Assembly (NCBI GenBank): GCA_022828595.1 | Contig: JAKGHH010000003.1 | Span: 57,773,759 to 57,837,758 of the forward strand | Direction: 5' to 3' | DNA length: 64,000 bases | Origin: Nelumbo lutea | Taxonomy: Eukaryota; Streptophyta; Magnoliopsida; Proteales; Nelumbonaceae | Shown: one piece after another, positions 35,051 through 48,300 of the stretch | Numbering within the stretch: the first letter of the stretch is position 1 | Layout of the letters: each line of letters opens with the position of its first letter | Notes under the pieces: model-generated | The model's database searches: none | What the model saw: the letters and a program-made list of their open reading frames with translations, nothing else | What the model was told of the DNA's origin: nothing | Translations under genes and position numbers: made by a program

Positions 35051-35129
35051 GAGCCAAAATTGTTAACGTCTCGTCCTCCACTGTTCGCCACTTCGGCTCT
35101 TCTCTCTCGCTTTGACGCACAAGAAAAAG
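35030..35129 (+). other. PRP39: PRP39 5' UTR exon (start approximate)
   Basis: A pyrimidine-rich leader ends at AAAAAG followed by the donor GTGAGG at 35130. The start is a guess from composition. It would be joined to 35850 after removal of a 720-bp leader intron. Confidence 0.45.
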
Positions 35130-35849
35130 GTGAGGATTCATCAATGGCACTGTTACTTTCATTCTCTCCCCTTTTTTTTGTTTCGTTACTAAAATTCACT
35201 GGAAGGAATTGCAGTTCTCGTTATTCAGTTCAAGCTGCTGTTTCTAGGTTTTTTCTTGCTTTTCCCGATAGTTTAGACCAGGGTTTTGTTTCCGTAGTCC
35301 TAGTTATTCTTTTTTCCCCTCTTAATTTGATATCATAGGGTTTTGGGTGAAGCTCTATCATTTTATCAGTTACTTCTTCGAAATTCTATTAGTCCATACG
35401 GTGAAAGATCAGGCGTTTTATTATTTTACTCCAGTTGGGTCTGAGTAGATGTTTTTTCATAGAAAAATTACATCTTCTGTAATCCATTTTTGAAATTTTA
35501 GTACGATGTGGCTACTTGTTTTCTTTGTCTGGTAGTTGGGCCCCTAGTCGTCTACCCTAGGAGCCTCCTAATGTGTTACCGAATGGTTCAATTAGAGTTG
35601 TAACCATTGTTATGATAATAATCTGTTCTGTATTCGCTTTGTTATTTTAGGGGTTAAAAGACAGTTGGATAGAATTAACACTTAATGTCACTTAGATTGA
35701 CTCTCGGGGTTATGATTTGGAGGGCTTTGCAGATCAAGTTATAAATTTTGTAGAGAGGACACGGAAACTTCTGATCGTTATATCATTAGCTTTAGCATTT
35801 ATTCGTTTTGATAGTATTGAGTGTTGTGTTTTTGTTTATAACCTGGCAG

Positions 35850-36362
35850 CTTGTACATTCAAGGGACACGTTTACTGACTTAAAATGGGTTATGAAACTA
35901 TTGTTGCCCAAATCCCAGCTACAATGGATTACCCAAGCTATGCTTCGACTGACTACACTGGCTCTGGTTCAAATGCCATTTCTGATGGTGTTGCTTTTGC
36001 CACTGGGGGTGCTGCGGATTCAACTACTCCTGTCATTCCAACAGATACAGCTAATCTCGAGCCAGATGGTTCTGGTTCAGGTCATGAAAATCCAAACAAC
36101 AAAGATACTGGTTCTGTTATTCAAGGTACTTCTGTCTCAGTAGCTTATGGAGCTGTTGAAGCCCCTGATACTTCCAAGAATCTTGTCATCCAGGAAAGCG
36201 CAGAAGAAAAATCAAATCAAGCTGTTCCTATGGGTTCCTCTGTAAATATCAATGGTGCTACTGGTGCAGGATATCATGCTTCTGCTGGAACTGGTGAAAA
36301 TGGGAATGTTTCAAATGAGTTTGGTGGAGCTGCTTCTGATCAACAGTTCAAGGAGGATTCTG
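35850..36362 (+). CDS. PRP39: PRP39 exon 2 (start codon exon)
   Basis: Acceptor CCTGGCAG ends at 35849; 35 bases of UTR precede ATG at 35885 ([19 protein letters not shown]). The coding part ends in phase 1 at GATTCTG before the donor GTATAT. Reading through would stop at 36373, so the exon must be spliced. Confidence 0.9.
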
Positions 36363-39300
36363 GTATATTATAAGATTTCTAAATATCTTTGTGATAAAAA
36401 AAATAGATATTGCATCTGACTTGTTAGGAGTAGTATCTTTAAAATCAGCAATGCTTTGGAAGCTCACCTTAGTGAGCTTTAGGGGAAATACCTTCAGTGT
36501 CATCCTTGGGGCTCATGCAGAAGTCATGAAGCACATCCATTGGTGCTGACACCTTGAGATGTCTTAAGTGTGTTTCTATATGTATTTATTTGCTTCATGC
36601 TTATACCTAAACTTGCATGTTTAAAGTCTTAAGTGTGTTTCTATATTTATTTGCTTCATCCATTGATGCCGAAGTCACCTTCCTTGTGTTTATACATATT
36701 TGTGTTCTCCTAATATCCACAATCACTTTGTTTATGCTTTTCCTACAACCATTTTTATGCTTTTCCTGCATAGAAACATAATCCTCTTCTACTTTGATGC
36801 TTTTCTTAAAAATAGATGACACAGGAGGCTTAGTCCTCACATCTAAAGGTCTTGTTGCATTGCGTCATGCCTCCATGTTTTTGAAGCATTGGTTTTTTGT
36901 AATCCTCTGCTTGATAGTTTTTTAAGCGTTGGTTGCAAAGTTTTTGGGGTGATGGCAGTGTATTTGCACAGGTTAAACTTTCTGCAGTTATATTTTCTAT
37001 ATGGTTAAAATTGCAACCATGGCTGCAGGTATGATATGTTTGGCTGTAAAGTAACAAGTTATTGTATATGTTTTGACTTCTTGAAGGCTAGAATATATTT
37101 CATTTTAAAGATACGTATTTATTTGTCATTGTCATGTAGACCTAGTTCACTAATGTGGTTCTCTCAATATTCACTGTCGTGGTTCTTTCCAAAAAAGAAA
37201 AAAAAAATTCATTGTGCTGGTTACTTCTAGCATGTTGAAGTTTAGTATAACTGTTTATTGATGGCCTTGCATTCTGTGTGCCATAAAGTTAGGAAAGCGA
37301 TCAAGGGAAACTCTATTTGTTATTTGCTTTTTTTCTGTTTCTTCACACAATGCTTCATAAACTTCCAAACCTAATTTCTTTTCCCAGGTTGACACCATGA
37401 TTTGTCTAGAATGGCTACAACTTGAGCATTTATGGATTCATGATGGGATCACCCTGCTAAGAAAGTTAATTATGGGGCATATGGGCAGTTAATAGAGGTT
37501 GTCTTCATGGTGCCCCATCCAGGATTAATGATCTTTATGCTATATTGCTATCTAATAATTAGAAATGAACTTTATGGCGATTATGGGCAATTGATGGCGG
37601 TTTTTCAATTCCCGTACCAATTTCAGAATTTTTGGGTTATAGGGTTTTTTATAAATATTTTGGTTTATTACTGTTTCAAAATTATTATTTATAGTAATTC
37701 TCGGATGTGCTGTTTATGGTAATTCTCGTAATTATTATTTTTAGTAAACTCATGGTTTACTATTTTTAGTAATTTCTGATTTTTTAAGTTAATTTAGTTT
37801 TAGTGGGATTAGGTAAATGTTATTAGAGTTGTCGTTGCAATTAGGGTCCTCATTGGAGAGTCTTTTTTAGTCATCTATTGATTTATCTTAGTTCTAAGGC
37901 AATTAGAAGTTGTTTTGGGTCAATTTCCTAGTCCAAATTAGAGTCTGAAATGGGACATCCGAGTTAGTAAGTTGAGTCTATAAATAGAGTCATTGTAATT
38001 GGAGTTCAAGGAGAGTTGATTTGATAAAACAAAGAAAACAAAGATGGTTTGAATTCTTGTTGTTAGAAAAATTTCTCTCTTTTTTTTTTTCTCTCCTCTC
38101 TCTTATTTCTTCTTTAAGGCGATCTGTCTATTTGTTGTTTATCCTAACAGCAAGAGTTCACCTCTCTCCTAATGTCTTACTCTTCCCCCCCCGATTTCTT
38201 TTGAAGGGCTACACAACGGGGGGTAGCCCATCCCCCAACCCAGGTGCAGGTAGGATGCGATCCCATGTCTCCGCTATGACCAGCAGGAGACCTTACCAAC
38301 CAGCTGGTTTACACCTTGCTTTTAATTTCTTACTCATTCTTTGGTGCACAACAAGAACTCTTCTTGCTTTTCCATCTATTTTCATCTCTAATCACCCACA
38401 TCCCTCATTCACCAAACACAGTCCATCACCAAATCCTATGTTAGTAGGACTTACTAATAAAAGGTGCAAAGGAAAAATGTTATGTTTGTACAAAAGAAGC
38501 CATGAAATAAAATAAACTATTACTTAAAACTAATAAAACAATAAAAAACATAGTTTTCAAGGAGCCAAGGCGAGGCTAGGTGACAGGGGGGCGCCTTGCC
38601 ACCTAATCACCTAGGTGATGGATTTTTTAAGTAAAAAACATAGATCCTGGGGTAGTTCCCTACATAACCATATTTCCTTAACAATTATTCATAATTTTCA
38701 TAAGAAAAGTATAAAGTTCATGTTAAAGTATAGAAAATTAACATATTCATGAGAAGAAAAAGAAGAAAGAAAAGAAAATTGAAAAAATATAGGGGCTGAA
38801 CCCTTATTTCTGTTATAGGAAAAGAAGAAAAGAAAAAGTAGAAGAAAAGAAGATATGGAAGAAGACAATGTGTTGATTAGACAAAATTTTAAGTTCTATC
38901 TTACTTATTGGTTCATGTTTTGATGTCTTTGAGGGTTCAATACAGCATTTAGTAATGCTTGTGTTGATTAAACCCTAACAAATGAGAAAATAATAAAAAA
39001 GAAATTAATATTTAAACACACAAAATGTATATATTTTTAATAATGTATATTTTATAATTATAATCTCAAAAGATAAATAATAAAAAAGTATTTTATAATA
39101 GAAAGTACAAAACGGCTTGGTAATTAGGCGAGGCAAGCCTAGGGTACCTTGCCACCTTGACAACTATGATCTCAAATAACTCTTAGAATCTCTTTACACC
39201 ATGATTATTAGTTATTAGAGAGTCTATTATTATCTTGAAATAATCTTCTATTCCATTTCCATCATTTATATTTGACTGCTGAAAATCTCTTTATTCTCAA

Positions 39301-42300
39301 CTGTCTGTTTATTTGTTCCATAGTGTTGCATAGCATTCACAATAATTCTGTTGAAGGTTTAAATTGCAAACCATTATCATGTCTTTTTGATCTTTTTGTT
39401 TCTGATATCTCATTGTCAGCACTTTCTACTGAAGAAGAACGGTTGTGGAGCATTGTTAGAACAAATTCTTTAGACTTCAATGCTTGGACTGCTCTTATTG
39501 AGGAGACAGAGAAGGTGGCAGAGGTATACCATATGATTCTTTACATAGGACAGAACTGACCAGGCTGCATCCTCATTTTTTGCTTATCATTAATTGTTTA
39601 GAGAAATGAAGTTTGTTGGTGATCTTGTGCTTTTGAAGTTTTGATGGCAGTAGCCAATATATGAATATTGGCCAAGTAATACTAGAATATAAGTCTGATG
39701 TAGGATTAGCAGTGGACTTTCAGGATAAACAAATGAGGGTTTAATGGATTGATGGAATCTACCCCTATGCAGGATGTATGCACTGTCAAGAAATGGCTTA
39801 AGGAAAAGGATGGGATTGTGGGGAACAGGGGATATGCTGGCTGAAGGGTTAAAGCACAAAATGGCAGGCTATATATGTTGATAGGTGATAGTTGGTCATT
39901 TTCCATAGTAGAAAACTAGGGTTAGAAGAAGAAATGTGATTGACAATTAAAACATAAAAAAAAGAACAAATGTGATTGTTTTTTTTTTATATGATTAGAA
40001 ACATATTTCTGGCAATAATAAGACAAGAATCATCAATGTTTTCAACTGGTAACATTCTTAAAGGATGGGAGATGGTGGCATCTACCCCTATGCAGTGGAA
40101 TATTCAAGTCTCTCCTTGGATAGGTCCTCCACATGACAACTTGACAAGATTAAAATGAATTTTGATGGCTGCAGCTTTGGAAACCCAGGGCTGTGTGGCA
40201 TTGGAAGTATGTTTACAAACCATAATGGCTATATCTTAAAGCTGTTCACTTGATGAGCCAATTAAGAAGATCATGGGTACCTTTCATTGTTGGATGGCAG
40301 CCATGGATCATTTTAGCAATGTTTCCCATCATAATTATTTTGACTTTAGCAGGGTGGCTGTAATTGACATATGGTTTCTGTATAGTGATTCACTGAACAT
40401 GGATATACTTGGACAGAGTGACATGATTCGAATGAATACCACACCTTACCTTTTGCTCCCCCCCAAAAAAAGAATAATGGCTATATCTTAAAGGCTTTTT
40501 ATTTTCTGGACCTGTTGGCTATGGTTACTTCACCAGAGCAGAACTGATGGCATTACTTCCAGGTCTAAGGTTGGCAAAATCCTTGGAATTCAGGAAATTG
40601 ATTATTGAAGGGGACCCTGGAAGTAATATTGCATGGCTTCAAGGCCTTGTGGAGGGTCCATGGAGGCTTGGGAACCGAATTAGAGAAACTAAATCTATGG
40701 TCCTGGTCTTACAGGCCAAGCTAAGTTGGCTGCCTAGGTCTACAAGCTCCACAGTTGACTCCATTGCTCAGGAAGGAGCTAGCAGACAGTCTCTGTTGTG
40801 GGCTAACTATACGCTTTGTTGAAAGGAAGTAATTTACTGATGTGTATGTGGGGACGGTAGGATACTGGCTCATCAAGGAATGTGCATTCTATTGTACTGA
40901 ACAGTAAATAAAAAACTTGTATTAGATTTTCCAGATAAAAAAAACAGGATTCAGGCAATAAGCATGATAAATAAAATATGGTAGAAACTAGTTTATGTAT
41001 TAGTATGAATAATAGATTACAAGAATGGAGAAAGAATATATGGGAAAAGAGGAGAGAGAGAGAGACTGAGAGAGTCATATATTACCATGGGACTTCAGGA
41101 TAAATACTATGTTGAGGGCTTTTTCTTGGCATATAAGGGGGTTGGGGGGACTTTAGGAGAAGTTGTGAGAAATTTGGTGAGGGAGAATAGGGTGGGTCTT
41201 TTACTCTTATAAAACAAAAGTGGGAAAAAATAGAGGTGGCTTACATTTTAGAGTTATGGGGGTCACATAGTTGCAGCCCGGATTTCCTACTAACCCCATT
41301 TTGCTGCCCTTCCTACTAACTCAATGACTTGATGACAGTTGTCCCATCTTCGTGTGACCACATTATTACGTACAACAATTTCCACGTGAGACATCTCCCC
41401 CTCCCCCTTCTAGTGCTCACCACAGTTATCCCTCCACACAGGATTCCGTTCGACGAAATGCTTGAAAGATTTCATATCCGGGAAGTTAAATGCTAGAGTT
41501 TTTAAACTTTTTTGAAGCTGGTCAGCTCCTTGGCCCCAGCTCTTATTCATCTGAGGTCCATTAATCCCTCTTCCTACTTCCTGCATATGTATTATCAAGT
41601 GTTCCAGCCCAGACAGATTTGATAACAAGCCACTGGGAGTCATCCTTTGACCTTTGGGATTTCTAGGTAACAAGATCATAGGCGAGAGGGCTTTATAGAT
41701 TCCCCAACAGCTGGGGGTCGATGCTGTCTCTTCACCTTTGGGAAGACCAAATGACACACTCAGACTCCTAAGAGGACTCAGCTGCCCAATCTCAGTAGGC
41801 AAATCGTCCATCAATTCATCAACATGAAGCACTTCAAGTTCCTTGAGAAGTCCTATCTGGGATGGTAGAGACCTTATGCCAGTCAGGTGTAGATATAATC
41901 TTCGAAGGCTTACCAAGTTGAAAAAGTGGAAACTCCATGATGGGAGAAAAGCGATGGCAGCTCTTCAATTTTAGTGTTCGACAGGTTTAGGACTTGGAGA
42001 TTACCAGTTCAAAATCTTGCACAGTGATTCTTCCGTATCTGCAACAGTGCCATTCAAAGCTAACTCCGACTGGGTGAACTCCCAGTCACCAACATCAAAC
42101 GCATTTTTCAAGGACCCTCCGATGACAAGAATCACGAGTGGCAAACCATGGCATTCCTTAACCACCTTGCGAGCTACTTTTTCTATTTCAGAATCAATCA
42201 AAACATCAGCTCCTACCTTTTGATGAAACAGCTCCCATGCTTCATCTTTCGATAAAGTTTCAACCTTGATCTTCTCATCTATGCCCATCTAGTTACAAAC

Positions 42301-45300
42301 TTTCATCAATACAATCTTACACCCATTCTCTGTGCTTGGGTCAGGGACTCCAACTTTCGTCAAATCAACTTCCTCCCATAAGTCATCCAACAGAAGCAAG
42401 AACTTCTTCTCCAGGTGTTGAGCACTAGAAGGGGGAGGGGGAGATGTCTCACGTGGAAATTATTGCACATAATAATGTGGTCACACGAAGATGGAACAAC
42501 TGTCACGAAGTCATTGAGTTAGTAGGAAGGGCTGCAGAATGGGGATGGTAGGAAATCCGAACACACATAATTGTGGATGGGTTAAGTGTGAGGTGGATGG
42601 TCTTTCTAGGGATTTGTTAGTGATTTGGGATTCTAAAGTTCGGTAAAAAATGTGAGTTTTTAAGGGTTTACATTTGGTGTTAGTAGTGCTGGATCATTTG
42701 GAAACAAAGAGTAGACTGTTGGAATCAAATGTGTATAGTCCAATGGGGAAAAGAAATAGAGGGGCATTTTGGGTGGAACTTGAAGGGGATCTAAACAAAT
42801 TGGTTGGCGAAGAAGTAGAGGTGGGTATGAAATTAGGTGTTGCTCTTCTTGGCAGAAGAACATGCTAGCAAAATCATATATATACACTTAAAGCACAAGG
42901 GGGCACAAGGAGAGGTGGGTATGAAATAGAGGGGCATTTTGGGTGGAACTTGAAGGGGATCTAAACAAATTGGTTGGCAAAGAAGTAGAGGTGGGTATGA
43001 AATTAGGTGTTGCTCTTCTTGGCAGAAGAACATGCTAGCAAAATCATATATATACACTTAAAGCACAAGGGGGCATAAGGAGAGGAGACGTGGCCGCTTG
43101 TGGAGATGGGAAAAAGCATATACACTTGTGTAAATGACCCGATTGGTGAAAGCCATTGGAGGTGAAAAATGTGCGATGCGTAAGGTTGGTCATCTAGACA
43201 AAGCCCGTTGGATAGAACCTGGAGCCATGTTGTTAGGTTGGACAAAGACAAAGGTAGAGTCCGATGTCCAATGAACAAAGGCAGGTTGCCTGAGCCCGAT
43301 GGACAAAGGACAGAGGCCGAGTTGAACTCGATGGACAACCAGGTTGCCAGACCCGTTGGACCGATGAACAAAGGCATATTGCTTGAGCTCGATGATCTGT
43401 TGGATAGAGCCCGATGGATAAAGGACAGAGGCAGAGTTGAGTCCGATGGACAACTCGAAAAGAAATGCTCTCGCTATATCTCCCTCTTTGTCTATCTATC
43501 TCTATCTCTGTGTGTATCTCTGACGTCGACTAACAATTGACTGAAGAGAGAGGTGGCAGTGGAAGGGATATTATCGAGGGAGATAGGAGCGGAGGGGGAA
43601 AGAGACTGAGATCTGACTGAAGTGAAGAGAGAGGTGGTGGTGGAAGGAAAGAGAGAGGGAAAGAGACAGAGGAAGGAAATAAAGAGAGAGGGTGCCTAGA
43701 ATTGCAGTGTTGAATGGCCACCTTCGACAGAAAAACAGGGATCGATTCTAGTTATCTCAGTTAAATGGCCACCTTTGATGTTCGATTATCAGAGGCCATC
43801 TCTTCAGGCCTTCAGCAGTTCGATCATCAGGTATTTCTTCTTCACAGAAAAACCAGGGGCTCTGCCCAATCTTTTTTTTCATTGTCTTATTGTCTCTTCA
43901 CTTTTTATACCGAATAGGGGTTCCTCTCGCCCCCTTCTTCTTCTACTTCACAGAAAAACAGGGGCTCCACCCAATCTTTTTTTTTTTTAAATTGTGTTTC
44001 TTCACTTTTTACACCGAAAACAGGGGTTTCGCCCACTTGCTCTCTTCTTCTTCTTCTTTTTTTTTGGATCAATAACAGAAATTTTATTAAGATTTATGAA
44101 GCTTTATGTATAATAAGGGGGAGATAAAGAGTCTTATCTCCCCATCAGTAAATTACAATGAAAGAAGATTAAAAATTAGCCCAAAAAATAGCTTCCCTAT
44201 TCACCCCTTGCTTGGCCAACCCATCTGCAAAAGAATTAGCAGTCCTTTTCACCTAGCTGTATCGTATCTCAATGCCCTTACATAGCCATAAGAATTTTTT
44301 CTTTTCATTATTGTAACTCCACAAGCCACTGTCCTCTTTCTTCAACCAGCTAATCACCACCTTTGAATCAGCTTCCAAAATTAGCCGACTGATATTTAGT
44401 TCCCTTGCTCTTTGAACCCCTTCCAAAGCTGCAAGGATCTCAGCCCTAATAGAGTCTCATTCTCCAATAGGGTCTCAGAACATAGCAATAACAATCCCTT
44501 CCTCATTCCTGAAAACTCCTCCAATCCCAAAGGGCCTTGGATTCCTTATGCCACTGCCATCAAAATTCACTTTTATAAATCTGGAGAGAGGAGGGGACCC
44601 CAAGGGACTAAGAGTCCTCTTACACAGAGTAGAGGTTGCTATCTCTTTCCAGTTTCTTAGCAGGTCAGCTATAGGAAAGTAACATTTCCATAGTTTTTAG
44701 CCAGTGGGCAGCCCTTAAAAGTATTAGGTCTAATAGTTCTTCCAGGGATCTTTCCTTTTCTGAAAATATTCGTAAGTTTCTTTCCTCCCATAGTGACCAA
44801 CACACGGCTGCCCTAATACTCCTCCACATCACCTTTCCTCGCTCCTTAGGCCATCTGAAAAACGAAAGGGAGAGCAAACCTGGGACACTCTCAGGAGGGT
44901 TCCAAGTACACCCAAAGCGAGAGAGTACCCACTCCCGAACAGTTTTAGTAACCTTACAAGATACCAAAATGTGGTAATCGGATTCCCCATCATCTTTACA
45001 GAGAGAGCATCTATTACGAAGTAAACAAGAATTGGGTCTCTTTTTCTGAAGTAGATCATTTGTATTTATTCTTTCCTGGAAAGTTTCCCATCAAAAAAAC
45101 CCAACTCGAGGAGGAATAGGCTTGCTCCAAATTTCCTTAATCGGAAAGGACACACCAGGAGGGACAGGTGACTGAGTTAAGGTTTCAAAAAACGAAGCAC
45201 AAGAGAAGGTTCCTGAAGTAGAAGGGATCCAAATTCTGGTGTCTTCCATATTAGGATCAAGGAAGATATTCTCAAGGATGGCTAATAAAGGTAAGAGGCT

Positions 45301-48300
45301 GTCCAAGTCTGTATCCCTAATTGCCCTTTGTAGGCCGAGGTTCCACCCAAAGCCATAAGTGGAGTCTGAAGGAACTAAAAATGAAGAGATAGGTTCATTT
45401 TTCAAATCTGACAGATCATACAAGGAAGGAAACTGGTCCTTCAGAGGTGAAACCCCAACCCAAAGATGTTCCCAAAATTTTATTCGATTGCTAGAGTTAA
45501 CACCATACCTGATTCAAGGGGAGAAAACTGGAAGCAGATCATGGATGGATTTCCACAGAGAAGCAGTTGTAGCCCTTGCCACAATTCCAGAATCCCAACC
45601 GTTGTCTTCCAACCCATGTATGCTAGCCATGATCTTTGTCCACAATTTTTCCTTTTCCACTGTGAACCTCCACAACCATTTTCCCAACAACGCCATATTC
45701 CTTTTCTTGATGTTTCCAATCCCAAGACCTCCTAGTTTTTTACATCTAATTACCACCTCCCATCTCACCCTATGATCTCTCTTCTCCTTTCTCGTCTCCC
45801 ACAGAAAATTCCTCATTAATTTTTCCAATAAGTTGGAGACCTTGGTGGGGATCTTAAACACTGACAAATAATAAACAGGTAAGTTAGCTAGGGTGGACCT
45901 AATCAGAGTGACCTTCCCTCCTAAGGAAAGATAATTTCTCTTCTAGGACGCAAGCCTTTTCTCAAATCCCTCCACTACCGGAGTCCAAAAGCTTTTATTC
46001 TTAGGGTTATCTCCTAAAGGGAGGCCCAAGTACATCACAGGCCAATATGAGATTGCATAACCTAACACACCTGCATAACTCCTTAACTCCCTCTCCTCCA
46101 CATTCACCCCCACCACACAACTCTTATCAAAGTTCACCTTGAGGTTAGACATCTGCTAAAAAAGTTGTATTGCTAGTTTTGAATTCCGAATCTAGCTTAT
46201 ATTCCCACCCTCACAAAACAAAATTGTGTCATCTGCAAACTGGAGATGTGTTAGTGGAACCTCCTCCCTGCCAACTCTCCACCCTTTTATCAGATTCCTC
46301 GAGTATGCTCTATGTATCAATCTCCCAAGTACATTAGCCATCAAGGTAAAAAGAAAGGGGGAGAGTGGGTCTCCTTGTCTTATACCTCTCAAAGAAGGAA
46401 AAAAGTCAACCACCATTCCATTCACCAATATAGAATAGTGACAAGTCCTAATACAGCCCCAAATCCAGTTACACCACCTTTCTCCAAAGCCATAGCTTCT
46501 TAACACCTCCACTAAAAAAGACCAATCCACCAAATCATAAGCCTTCTCCAAGTCCAATTTGCATACCACTCCCTTCTTAGATTTCCTGAAGCTCTCCAAA
46601 CTCTTATTTGCAATGAGGATTTGATCAGTGATCTGTCTTCTCTCTACAAATGCTCCTTGGTTGGATGCAATAATAGAGGGGATGACCTTCTTCATCCTGA
46701 GGGACAACACTTTTGCAATTATTTTATACAAGCTATTCACCAAACTAATAGGTCTGAAATCCTTAGGTTGTGATGCCTATTTCTTCTTTGGGACCAAAGC
46801 AATGAAAGTTGAGTTCAGGCCCAGATTAATTATTATATACTGTTGCCTTTATCTCTTTCAGATCAAACGTCTTTTCCAACCATTCTTTGTTCTTTGCACT
46901 TAGAGTCGGCCACTCCAAACCCTCCAACCACACTCTCTCATTCAAAGGCCTTCTGAATATAGATTTGAAATGAATTACTAAGACCTCTGCTATTTCTATT
47001 GGGTTTGACAAGACTGCTCCTACTTCCAATTTTGATATGAGATTCTTTTTTCTCCTCCCATTTGCCATTGAATGAAAAAATCTAGTGTTTCTATCTCCCT
47101 CCTTTAGCCACTTACACCTAGATTTTTTGCCTCCAACTTATTTCCTCCTTAATCAGAATATCCTCCATTTGCCTCCTCAACTCCCATCTCATTTTCCTGT
47201 CTTCTTCTCCAAAGGATCCCCTCTCTTCCTTCATTTCCAAATCCTCAATCTGCTCTAGCAGGACTTGTTTCCTTTCCTCTATTCTCCCAAACTCCAACAT
47301 ATTCCACTCCTTTAATTGTGATTTTAGAAATTGAAGTTTCTTGTGGAACCTCATTCCCTCCCACTCTACTACCGGATTAGATTTCTCCCACCACTCCCTG
47401 ATCATCTCACTGAATCTCGGATGGGTCAACCACATATTTTCAAACCTGAATGGAGTGGGTCCATCACCTCTCAATTCCTTCTTACACATCACTATAGGCC
47501 AATGGTTTGAAGTAATTCTTGGGAGTGCCCTAGATGCTAGGTTACCCCAATGTTCTTCCCGGTCTGTTGAAAACAAGAATCTGTCCAGCTTGGAGCATAC
47601 TGGTCTCGACTGAAGGTTGAACCAAGTGAAGTTATTATTTAGGAGTGGAATTTCTTTAAGCTCGAAAGTATCCACAAAATGGTTGAACTTTCTCATGATA
47701 GTTGTCACTCTCTGTCTGGGGTTGTTGGTTTCCTCTGTAAACCGCACTACATTAAAATCCCCTCCTAGAGGCCCCTAACATCACTCAATTCCTCCCACCT
47801 CTGCCTGTAGTCATTGGGGCCATAAACGTTTGTTAGTACCCATTCGTACCTATCTTCCACCTGTCTGAACTTCACGGAAACAGAGTAATCACCTATTAGC
47901 TCCTCCACGCCGATTAATATGTCTCATTTCCACAGTGTTACAATCCCGCCTGAGGTTCCCCAAGATGGAGCGGCCACCCACTTGATTCCCCTATCTCTCC
48001 ACACACTCCTTGCCCATCTGCAATCAAATCCATTCTTTTAGACTCCTGGATCATTACCACATCTGGGTTAAACTTCTTAATCACCTCTTTAATTGTTGCT
48101 CTCTTCCTAACACTGCCCAAGCCCCTCACATTCCAACTTAGAATTCTCATTTTAACTTCTCAAGCTCAACCCCTATTCCTCCACCCTCTACTTAACCCCT
48201 TTCCTTCTATCACCTCTCACTTCAAACTTCTTGTCCCCTTCAATATCTCTTTTCAACCTCTCTACTTCACTCAACTTTCTTTTCTTTACCTTACTATCCT

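Larger units (their letters stand above)
36363..39419 (+). other. PRP39 intron 2 (3.1 kb)
   Basis: GTATAT donor and CATTGTCAG acceptor. Contains a 68-base spaced direct repeat ('gtcttaagtgtgtttctata' near 36556 and 36626), an LTR-like stretch at 37430-38160, a SINE fragment and a 620-bp MITE. About 36.7-37.4 kb shows nothing recognisable. Confidence 0.85.
41274..42563 (-). mobile_element. Pack-MULE carrying NBS-LRR gene fragments
   Basis: Terminal inverted repeats of 141 bp (41279-41419 and 42419-42559) match closely over their full length, beginning CGGATTTCCTAC. They are bordered by CACATAGTTG (41264-41273) and CACATAATTG (42564-42573), a 10-bp target duplication with one change. The 1.0-kb interior is entirely resistance-gene coding sequence with no transposase. 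Long terminal inverted repeats, a 9-11-bp duplication and captured host exons define Pack-MULEs. Confidence 0.92.

Noticed and set aside
35808..36143. 111-codon hydrophobic frame
   Set aside because: Shadow frame over PRP39 exon 2; the exon is explained by the frame starting at 35885, which splices in phase.
38186..38312. A stand-alone tRNA gene
   Set aside because: A-box and B-box words are present, but arms do not pair as a cloverleaf and sequence continues into a shared non-tRNA body; SINE fits better.
41410..42440. A functional NBS-LRR resistance gene in the PRP39 intron
   Set aside because: It is bounded by MULE inverted termini, lacks the P-loop, ARC2/MHD and many LRRs, and has a stop and a frameshift.
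43208..43540. 110-codon frame on the + strand and its minus-strand mirrors
   Set aside because: Falls in a GAC-rich tandem array lacking stops on both strands.
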